In this document: positions 28,001-40,000 of the stretch, in pieces | How the letters are laid out: every line of letters starts with the position of its first letter | Numbering within the stretch: the stretch's first letter is position 1 | DNA from: Neelides folsomi | Taxonomy: Eukaryota; Arthropoda; Collembola; Neelipleona; Neelidae | Length of the DNA stretch: 64,000 nt | Assembly: GCA_034687125.1 (NCBI GenBank) | Contig: JAQGBZ010000079.1 | Location: 154,227 to 218,226, forward strand | Direction: 5' to 3' | Made by a program: the position numbers and the translations under genes | Notes under the pieces: model-generated | The model's database searches: none | Told to the model about the DNA's origin: nothing | What the model saw: only the letters and a program-made list of their open reading frames with translations

Positions 28001-31000
28001 GATAAAATCAATCAGTATAAAAAATATTAAAAATGGCAATTCATTAAAATTTATAACAATGCAATGGAGAACATTACCACATAGCTCTACAGTCATCTAT
28101 TTATTAACACTTACTAAATTATAAAACATTTAATTATACGAACCCTTTATGAGTATCATTTTATAATAAGTAGTCAAATACGTTTTTATAAAATTTGAAA
28201 AACAAACGAGAAAATAATAATAATATTTAAAAATAAATAAATTAATGACAGTAAATCAAAATATTGACATATTGATAAATGTCAATTAATCAACTATGAT
28301 TTAAAAGGCATTAAAAATACAAGTAATGAGAAATCTGAGTGAGTAAAAGAATTACGGAGAAATCAATTTGAAATTGAAATTGAAGTGAAAGAGCGGATAG
28401 ATGTGAAAATGAAGTTTTAAATTGTCAAGTGTTAAATAAATGAATGGATGAATGTCAACTGACCTGACTGCGTAATCATGTCTTGTGAGATGACCCCAAC
28501 TTCATTGTTTCAATTACCAATCGTTTGACACGCTTCCTTTTTAACGACAACAACAAGAGAGAAAGGAAGGAAAGCAGAGGAATCACATAGGAAGAACCTC
28601 CATGATAAAAAACTCCGAGGGTATGAAAGACAATAATCCCAAGATGGCACGACCGCCCAAATTTCCGGGAGGATGTTTCTCTTCTCCCAACCTCTTCTCG
28701 CCCTCGCCCTCGACAATCCTCATCTTCCCATTACTCTCTCTCACAATTCATCTCATCACATGCAATGACCGAATTAGACTATTTGTAACTGGTTGTGATT
28801 TTTGGAACGATTAGTTTGTAAAGTTAATTGGCGTATAATTATCATTATCATCATTATGTAATACCTATATTTAATATTAGACAACGATTTAGAGATTTTT
28901 AAATTTCAACTGACTACCTTTTAGATAATTTGACAGAATGAATAAAGACTACATAATTGATTCACAATGCAAAATTATTAAAAACTCTGCATTCGAAAAT
29001 TCCAGTATATCGTTCATCGCTTCATTCTTTACAATATTGGGGGGAAAATTTTTTCTACAGATAGTAAATAGGTACTTACAAAATTTTGGTAAAAATTATA
29101 AAAATGAATTAGATTGTAGTAATAGGTATGTATGATAGGTTGATATATTGGAAGTATAATAAAAATCTAAATAAAATGGGTTGAAAGTTGAAGGCTTCTA
29201 AAATTGTTTTAAGAGTTCTAAGAATTATGGCCTTCTCAAACATTTCATTTTCATTGGCAATCATCCAGACATACTACAGAATTTTCTTCATAATATTAGA
29301 ATCAGACTTTGAAATTAAAGAATTTGGTAAACAAGATTAGATAAATCATGTTTACTAAATTATCTCTCTCTCAAGTTTAGATTTCACTTTGTCAAACTTA
29401 AAACACTCAAATAGCAGTTAGAATCTTAATCTTAAATCAAACCAACTTTGATATAAAGAACCACCAATCTTATATGGATCATTATTTTACTTAAAATCCT
29501 GTTTTGATTAAAATGTATTTCTTTCAATATGTCAACATCCACACATTCAGCACATTCAACTTTTTGAAGACGTATGGAGTTGACTTGTGAGTTCCATGTA
29601 AGTATTTTTGTATTAGTAATAAATCTATTCGATAAGACTCCCTCACAATGAAAGTCACACTTACAAACAATAAATACAACAAATACAATTGTTCCATTAC
29701 GAAATTGCACAAATCACGGACCTCACACACGCACATCGCCATTTGAGATTTTGCTCTTCTACAGCCTTTATCAAAGTTTAAGCTTTTACCATATATAATT
29801 TAAGCGTGAGTAGTTTACTTATAGATTTATTCAAATAAAAATGAAGGATTTATGAATTTGCAGTTGAATTTGCAAAGAGCACATATTGTGGTCTTTCAAT
29901 ACGAGTCCTTAATGGCACTTAATTTTTCAGAACCTGTCTCATTTGAAGTAATTACGACGTGATCTATTCGCTTGAAGAGGATTTAACAGCAAGAATCTCT
30001 TGTTTCCCTTAAACACTTCAACTTCATACATTTATTACGTATATCATGAAGATAAAACTACGTGGCAGTGCCTTGTAAATATAAAGAAAAAAATACGCAG
30101 ATCTCAAGTTTCAGGTACATGCATGCAGTGTTTTGAATCCTTTCAAATCTTCCGATATGGGGGAAGAAGTTAAAGAAGGAAGACCAATTTATGAGCTGAA
30201 TCATCGATGACTGGCCAAATGCAATTTCCCATCCCTTCTACTCAAAAGTTGTACGGTAGGGACGTCTCTGGAGTTGCAATTTGAACAAGATTACTGGGAA
30301 GTGGTTCCAAGTCGTAATATGCATATGGTCTCTTAATAGGCGTGTTGGGTCCAACTACAAGGTAACTCGGCGAAGGCTCAAAAGTGGATAATTGCAAGTA
30401 TGCTGGACGGGTATCGGCTTACCAAATAATATAAGGCATAAGATGAAATTACACTCATTTGCGCCCGTAAACCTGCGGAGAAGCCTATCATTTCATTTAT
30501 ATACTTCTCTCATATCAGATGAATGTAATGAACAAATGGAGATGGACAAGAGGAGGCAATTGCTGGTGGTGGTGGCTGTAATGGGAAGTAAAGTACTCTG
30601 AATGTAATGTACTCCTATTCTTCCATATACTGCCAATGTATGGTGTGCGACGCTCTGATAATTTTGGGAGATTTCTCTGCATTTGCCTTGCATTTTCTCA
30701 CGTTTTTGCTAAGCGGCAAACACCGAGAGAGAGACGCACATCAATCCGCCTCAACGCGGTGGTGAAGCTGTGTGATGGGAGGCATGATGTCCGCAACTAT
30801 TCCTTCATAATAATGTATATAATTCCACCTGAAACTCTTTCCGACAAATTCACGTATCTTCATATTCGCCGCATCGGTCAATGCTTCAAGTGTAGCTCGA
30901 GAATGGAATTTTCCGCTTCAAAACACTTTAATATTAGATAAATTGCAATGGAGAATTAATCGAGCGGATCTTATGGGAATTTTGGTAAAAATATTTAATA

Positions 31001-34000
31001 TGATATTTTATATATTTGGCTCTGGCCAACGATTTATTAAAATAACTAATTGATTCGTCACTTGAGTTTATGTATGTAAATTCTTAAAGCATCTTTAACT
31101 TTAAACTATACAATGGTTGAAAAGAATAAAATGTTTTTAAATTAATTTTATTTTTGGAACAATAAGGATATCCTTATAAAATGATATTATAAATGTTTCG
31201 TTTAGCAAAAAAATGTTTAATTATTCAAATGGGGGAGGATTAAACAACAAATGCAATTCCCTGACGCACCTATATAATAAAATAAAAGTTTGCGCATTCA
31301 AATGAACTTTAATTTTTGTTAAATTCTTTGTTAATGAACAAAATGTGTAATCAAATGTGTTTGTTTGTAAAAAGAAAAAACCTAAGTTTGTGAATTACCT
31401 CTTAGTTTGATAAGTGGAAGATAGGGATAAAAAGATAAAGACTTGACCTGGTAGCCATGAAAGAATGTAAATTTTATGTGTTATGTTGGAAGTCAAGAAC
31501 AAAGTAAGTCTGGGAATTTACAACCATTGAGGAGTTTTGGTTGGACGGTTAAGTGTTGTCCTCCCCAAACCCGGTAATTATATTACAAATATTTTTTTGA
31601 AGCCCAAACTCATTTGGTATTACGATGTCTGTTATTTTGAGAAAAGGAAAAGGGCTGTCAGAAAGATGCAAACAATCTAGTTTATCACTCTGTGAGGAAC
31701 CTCCTCAAAATGCTCATATTCTTTACATGAGTTCAAAGCAAAAAAGGAATCGTCGCATAAATAAGTTCAAGGAATTTAACGTCGTCGTCGCATGAATGTT
31801 CTAGAAAACTTTTAAATCCTTTACATACTCACGACACTCACGAGCATTAGGAGAAATAAGAAATTCTTCGATTCTTACCAATTTTTAGAAACCCCAATCG
31901 TAACAAATTTTATTTGCATTCATAAAATCGTTTAAGGTTTTTTAGTATTTTAGAAAAAATAGCCACTAAAATATTTTTCAATTAACAAAATTCCTCTTTT
32001 TTGAATAGGTTAAGTTTTAGCTTTTTAGTTATTTCGTGACCTTAAATTACATTTTCAATTAGTCTTTGAAAAATGAATTAATTAATATTGTATGCATTAT
32101 ATTATTCACAGTGAAATTGAACCTGAGCAAATGTATGTGAATTATCCTCATTTGTATTTCTATCACTCGACCCATTGATGATGGGAAAAGTGAAGAGAAC
32201 CTGACTCCCATTCAAATGGTGGCTTTCTTGATCTTCGGCCGAATGGGCCATTTATTTTCACACAATCTGAAATCCGAGTGGATTTGCGTAATAAACCAAG
32301 AAAGCTAATGATAATACATATTATTTATGTAATATAAAGTAATGATAGACTTCTCTTTTAAGGCCGAACCATTTTCCACTTTTCGCCTCTCGCAGGTTGA
32401 GTTTGGACTTTATGGTAAAAAAGGCTATGAATGACAGCTCATGCACATTAATGTTAATCATTTATTTTGTTTTCTTTTCTCGCTGGGCATTGAGTGAGCG
32501 AGCCGATGGGAAGTGAACAAATTGCATGACCTCCTCCATCTCTTCATTTTTTCCTCTCATTTTTTCTTGTCGGGATAACCAGCGTAGAACTGTCTTGGAG
32601 AAGGAGAGAAGCATAACGAAGAAGTCGTCCAAACGTAGTCCTCAGCCATCCATCAAAGACACTGAGAAATTACCAATCTTTGGGCCATCATTAGGGCCAG
32701 ATTACACATTTGTTTAAATCTCTCTTTCATGTATAAAACTCCGGCTTTTAATCCCCTCCTCACAACAAGGTAATATTTATACAATATTAGGCAAAGATAT
32801 CAAATCATGTGTAATCATATTGAGAGGAAAACCTCAAAATGAAGATAAAAAATTCTATCAAACGAGCTTAGAGTGAGAAAATTATTGTTCATTAGTTCTG
32901 CCTAATGGGCCAGGTCTAAGTAATTGGGTTTGTAATAATATAAAAATGATTCTAAAGGTGTTACGACGTTGGTCATTTTCCATTTTATATTGCACTTTGA
33001 CCCCCATGCTCATTAAGTCCTTTATTTGAGTAGCTCTAAAATTAATTCTTTTATTAATGGCTTATTTCTGCACTATTGCATTAAAATGAAATTACCAAAC
33101 TTTTTATTAAATTCTTACTCATTTAAAAAATTATAGATAATAGCCGGAATAATATTTTTAATATATTTTAAAAATTGAAATTTCTCATTGCAAAGTGATA
33201 GGCCAATTGCTGCTTCATTTTAATATTTCTATTATTCTGTGGTGTAAACAATTGTCTATCAATTACTGTATATGTAATATGCAAGGCCTCTGTCAAAAAG
33301 TCAAGATTCCTAATTTCTGATCCCAAAATCTCATCAATCATGGGAAAGTTTGTGTGAAGAATGTAGAAATGCATTTCATTATTACAAGGGAGTCACGAGA
33401 TTATCTCGCATTTCAATTCTCGTTTTTTTGACCCATAAGAGCAAAGTGGAAGAGAACGCGGTCCATTGATTGTGTGGGATTTTTTGATGAAAGTACTAAA
33501 TAGTTTTATAGTGGAAAGGGAAGCCATTATGATTATTGTAATTATAATTCCATTAGTTTGTTTTTCTTTGAGCCATTTTTTGCGGGTGTCCTTCCAAGTT
33601 CTCCGCTTGTATATTTGTTCCTGATTGCTGGAATGGAAATGGGACCGAGTTTCCTGAACCACTGTCTCTTTCGGATAAATCTTAATGGTTAGCTTAACAC
33701 GACATAAACTTGGCTGGGCCTCACGACATCGAAGACGGACGAGGGGAGAAAAATCGAGACAGTTTCGGTGCTCAACTTAATTAACAACTTTTTCAAGGCG
33801 GCCAGAATGAAAAAGTGCGATTATGAATGTGCGCTTTTCTCCCTCGGCCCTCTTGATTCTTTTTAATGCAGAGAGCCCTCTCCCTCTTTCTCTCCTTCAG
33901 TCCCATTTTTCATCCCTCAAGAGTCGGGGTCCTGAATATGTATGGGATTTCGCCCGACTGCCCCTATACATCTCTATCCACCCTCACCCAGCAAAGATAA

Positions 34001-37000
34001 TTACGTTCCATGGAGAGTGGAGTCGGTTAGGAGCTGGAACAAATAATTATTTGTTTTATTGCTCAGAGACCCAAAAGACTCGTTACATAACTTACATAAT
34101 TGAGCTACAAATTCATAAATCATAAGAAAAATCATCGGTTCATGTCTTTCCGTCTCAGCCCCTTTTAGATTTTCCAACCTCTCTTGGTTCCGGCTTCTAA
34201 TCTTTTCACAATTTTCCAAAACGAATTCGATCATTACCGAAGTTGTGAAAATACTTAAAGTGCCGCAAAATATTTTCATAACCAATAAATTATTTATTAA
34301 TAAAAAACCAAAAAATCTTATAAAACTTGCAATTTACGCCGTATAATAATTGCAGTTAATAAATAATTACATGTTTATATCATAATTAAAATAAATAATA
34401 ATAATTCATATTAAAATATTTATAATATTAATAATTTATCAATGATATACAGATATCATATACTTGAAATATCGAACGTATACTATTTACTGCTAACAGT
34501 ATTTTTTATTGATGCATCAAATAAGAAGATAGAAGAGTACGAAAGTGATGGGGGTTTTAGAAAAAGGGAAGTATAATGGAAGAACCGATTGAATGAAGGA
34601 TGATAGTCGAGCTGAGAATAATCGCCCAAGACGTGGACTTTCCAATTTGATATCATTTATCCCGAATTCGGGGTAAGGGAAGATAAGGGACCTCCTTGGG
34701 AAAAAGATCATTAGTAACATTAACATGGGACTGTCAAAGTGAGTTCTCCACATGAAGGGAGAAGAGGCGAGTTTCACTTCCCTCGCTCCTCTCTCCGCTC
34801 CTATCATCAATTTTTTTAAGCTCAGCTCCTCGTGATTAATTTTTCGGACAAACCGAAAGGGAGTTTTCCGGACTATGGCCCGTGGTTGTCTTCTCCAGCT
34901 ATAGGGCATAGAGGGGGAGCATTGGCATGGGATGGCAGGTCCTAGGAAAAGGACGTTGCATTGCAACTGACGAAGATAGATAGATCCGAGAGACTCCTCC
35001 TAATCTTTGCTCTCGACGAGCGAAACGAGTCTCGATTCTCCTCATCTCATATAGGGAAGAAGTTCAAGCCGCTGATCTCCTCCTCTGACGACGAGGACGG
35101 GTGAATGTGGATTCCTCCCCGACCGATTCCTCTCCCATTCCGGAGAAGCTCCGGAACAGCAAACCCCGATCCAATGCGGGCACTGCCAGAGACAGTCGGG
35201 CGGTGGAGGAAGATGTCAACTGAAGAGATACAAAATTTGGACATTTGCCAAATACACAGATACACTACTTCCCTCCCTCGCGAGAGACTTTGTCCAAATT
35301 TTGGACCGAGAAAACTTTGATTATGCTCCTGAACCACTACAGCGGATTTTTAATGGCTTCCCTTCTCCCCAAGTAGCCTCCTTAAAGAATACAATTTCCC
35401 CCCAATTCCCAACCAAATCTTTCGTCTCTCATGATTCCATCCTAAGATACTGTTTAGGAAATTAGGAATTTAACATTGAGGAACAATATGGATTTGATGA
35501 ATAATAGTTTCAATTTGTCGGGCTGGGAGTTTAAAACCTTATAAAAAGGAGATGGACTTGAGCGATAATCAAATGGTGGGTGATTTAGACAAATTCCTCT
35601 GAATCTTGACATTTCTTCTCATATTCATCTCCCGGATGACAGGAGTCCATTTCAAGCTTTCTGCTTTGGCAATTAACGACGTATAATTACAAAGTCTTTC
35701 CCAAGAACTCCTCTTTTCTACACATTCTCCCATAGAAAAAGAGCCCTAATAGCTCTTTTGCATGCCTTCCATCTCTCCCTGATATTGGGAGACGAAGAGT
35801 AAAAAACTTAGCACATTCGAGTGCAAATTGGAGAGTCAAAATCACACTTAACTGTCATGTTAAATTGGAAAGAAAAAGAGGACAATAAAAACCGGCCGTC
35901 ACTCACCCCTTTTACGGCAATTAGATAGCCAAACAAAACCGGTGGCTTACTCAATACTTCTCCAGCAAATGTCCCCCATTAATGTCGTTGACTAAATTCT
36001 AACTAAATTAAATTAACAAAGAAGATTCTCTCAATTTGTAAGATAATAATGTGCTTATAATGTTATAAATGTATTTAAATCTCTTCGCCGCATTGGACCA
36101 GAATAAAGAAAGATTAATTAAAGATGTAGGAAATTATAAAGTTGGGCGGATAAAATATTTAATGGGATTTATGATCATATCCTGATTATATACGAAGTAA
36201 TGAAAAGTGTCCATGATTTTAATATAGAGGTTGATAAATTATAACCTTTGGCAATGTTCAGACCACTCGCAATGAATTATATTTGAATCTTAAAGAAAAA
36301 TTAATTTCCAATTTGCATACAATGGGAGACAAAGTGGAGTTTTGAATGAACTTGGTTCTTCACAAAGATGCTAAAAAGAATACAATTTTAGCATTGATTG
36401 GGCCGAGTAAAAAGATCAAAACAGCGGAAAAAATATCCAAGAACATGCATGAACATAATTGTACATTATTTTATGAATACTAATTGATTAAAATCTGGCA
36501 CCGATTCATTGGACGTAATATGTGCCTTTTACATTTCACAATCAAGTTTCTTTATAAGTAGCAAATTGCCTACTCCACTTTGAATTTCTCATATAATTAT
36601 TCATTCAAATCACACTCTGTGAGACGCCTCGTTCCTCTTATTGTTCAAAGTGAGAAAAATGAAGCAAAACAATTAGACCATCTCGTATGGTAATTGTAAT
36701 TTAGTATTGAATGAAAACATTTTTAATAAATCCTCTTTTTTAAACTCATTGTGCTTCTAAACGTTACAAGGCCTTACAGCTATCACTTTTTCTTTATTGT
36801 GCTGTATTGAGGAAGAAATATTGAATTGAGAGTTCAGTGTTCGAATTGGTAAGTGGCTAAATATTTTCCTTCTTCTGATTCTTCTCCTTTCGAGATATCT
36901 TTAGAAGATTCGAAAGCATCGAGGCGAAGAAAAGTGGGGGCACGTGATGACCGGAAATACGTTATTTTTGCCAGCATTAGTGGTTTTTCCTCTTTCTCGA

Positions 37001-40000
37001 GATTAGAGATTCCAAAGGGGAGGGAAAAAACCAGGGAGTGAAATAATCTGGATGATGATGATGATGACAATAATCAGGAGGATTTGAGACTCATACAAAT
37101 CTGACGTGACTCGTCTTTTATGTCATCATCATCTTATCTGCGGCTGGAGCGTTGGACAAACTGTGCATTCATCTACACGGGGTGCCTTTTTCGTCAGTCC
37201 GCACCGCGATCGCCGCTAACCTCACATCTTTCCATTATGCTCATTATACCCAATCAGATCCAAATCAGAAATGTACAACTTGTCCAATCACATCCAATCC
37301 AAACCTACAAATTTTCTTAATTATTCATCTCCGTCTCTTTTTTATGTCATCATCAAGTTAAGAATCATATAATTTCATATAACATAAATACACTAGCTAC
37401 ACAACACACAGTACAGTACACCTGTACATGGTAGAATATAGAATTAGAGAATGTCAATTTTAAGTTCGATAATAGAATGAAAAATGAAAAATGGATTTAT
37501 ACAAAATGGTTATTGAAACTGTAAAAGTAGTTTATTTCTTTATAATTCGTACATTGCTTGGAATTTACATTCGCCAATGAAAAAAAGATTTTTCCATTAT
37601 AAAAATGGTAGTAAATGAAAATTGTATTAAAAACATGAGATTTGGTAAACTTATGTTTTTGTAATGTAATAAAATTGCAATGTAATAAAAATTCGGAATG
37701 GCAATGGTCTCTTTGCGAAAATATTGTGCTTTTCCTCCCAAAAAACTTAGATCTCGGGGAAGTTAAATGTTTATCTTTGTTTGGAAATGATATAATGATA
37801 TTTATTATGGTTGTCTTTTGACAGCGGAATGAATTTCTCTGTTTGAGGAGGAGGAATGCTGTGAAGTACCTTAATATAACCATTTAGCATGAAGTTTTTG
37901 GAGGAAATGGGTTGAAAATATTAATGACGGCATGAAGGTTTCAAAAGCGGTCTTAAAACTTGTGCTCTGCTGGTAAACAATGATGTTGGCTATTAGTGAG
38001 CGAGATGCTGGCCGGTTCCCATCGACTCTCATGCAGGAGCTGAGAATGATCATGGGACGAGATAGTGGCTCTGTTGTGTGTAGGTATGTGTGTGAGGCTT
38101 ATAGGCCGGAGGGAGCTAGAACGGATGAGCCTGAGAATAAAAACGAAGGCGCCAGTCTGTCGAAATGAGTTATCCGACAGAGAATCCGGGAAAGAGGAGG
38201 GAGCAGCGGGAATTTCGCAGTCCGCAGAGTAAATTCGGAAGTCGTTCATGATCCATCCGATGTATCCTTCTGTGGTCCGTCTTTTGACTACGAGGGCCTT
38301 TCTCTCTTTTTCCTCCTCCTTTACGCCCGATGATCTCCTTCTATTACCCATTCTCCTCCTTTCACTTATAACCTTTTATAACTTATGGTTCCACAGCTTT
38401 AAAACTCCTTCCCTTCGCACAATGGGGATAGAAATGGCAAATCTCGGCTTCTTGTTTCTTTTTTCCCCCTCCCTCATTCCCTTTTTTACTCATTTCCTCA
38501 AAGTTTAACTAAGCATTGCCGAATTTTTTGCAACAATCTCATTTCTCATTGTTGGACCTTTTCAATTTACGGCTCTCTCAACCCTCAGCCTCATCTCCCC
38601 CATCAATTTCAATTACCAAATTATTGTAATCGCCCATTCCTAAACACCCACAGATCCTATTGAGACATATCCACAAGATCTATGTTCCCCAGATATTAAA
38701 TATTAGCTGTAGTTACATAGGAGCAGTTTGTTTCAAACTAATTCCGATGTGATTGTAAGACGTCATTGCTATAAAATTTATCTACATGATAAACCCAGAA
38801 CCCCGTGAGTCTATAGAAATCCTAGAAATCCTGTGTTCATTCCTTTAATAAAATGAATGACTTCAATTACACGCTCACACACTTGTGTGCACCAAACCAC
38901 CAAAAGGATTTTTGAATTTATTATGATTCCACTCCTATAGACGTTTCAGAATTTGAAGGAAAGTTGGACTCTGACTTGGGTCTTTGAGTGAGTTAATAAG
39001 TAATTAATAATCCTGCCATTGCTCATGAGAAAATGCCTACGGTTATTAAACACGAGTGGAAGAAAAGCCCCTCTCAGGAAGGACTACTTTTTGTTGTAAT
39101 TTGTTTAAACTTCCTCATCGAACATAATGGTTGATTATCCCTGACTTTGAGCAGATTAATAGGCTGTCTATTTGTGAGACAAAAATCTTGTAAGCACGGG
39201 CTTACAAATGTTGTTCTGATAAGAATAAAATTCAACTATTACTGAATACCACTAATACATTAGTCTTAAGAAGACCAAAGATCAAGTTGTTTATCTGTTG
39301 GAAAAATTAAATCCGGTTGGGAAATATGAAAAATTCTCACGAGCTTTATGCTCCTGTCCATTCAAACGTTTCTCGAACCATACCATGGAATGAAGTTTGC
39401 ATTGAGTCATTGTTTTTTTCCATTTGGCAGCTAATTATTTCATCTAATATTTGGACTTTTAATTACCATCATCATTAACTCATTTTGTCATTAAAAAAGC
39501 TGTTTGTGTTCAAAAAATGGGCAATTTGGATTAAAGAAAGTGCTAATTGACTTGACACGGTATCCCGTGAGAAGTCTATTCAATTTGCATAGAAGAGAAA
39601 AAGAGTTGGAATGAAGACAATTAAGGAAGGAGCCCCCGGAAGCCAACCTGGTTTTTGAGCTAACAGAGAGGTGTTTACTGTAACAAGGAATTATCCCCTT
39701 AAACTCTATCATTACCGTCAATATTTTTTTCGGATTAATGAATTCAAGTGGGTTTGCCGGGGTTCGGGCAGTGGGCGGATTCCTCAAAAAGGAAGGAAAT
39801 TGATCTCGCCGAGCCGTGTAGAAAACACTCGCCCCGAACTCTCCGCGGTGGATGAGAGGTTGAAGAAGAAGGTAGTAAATAAAGGAAACTCTCCTTCGGC
39901 TCTCTGAGCCTTTTCGCAAAGTAAAGTCAATCGCGAAATGTCTCGTCGGACTCGAGATGAAGATTTAGTGGGTAGGGGAGGAGGACTGGGATTGGATGAT

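Noticed and set aside
34517-34966. 149-codon minus-strand frame in the long intron
   Set aside because: No domain, hydrophobic C-terminal run from AT-rich sequence, and no splice partners in phase with the zinc-finger exons.
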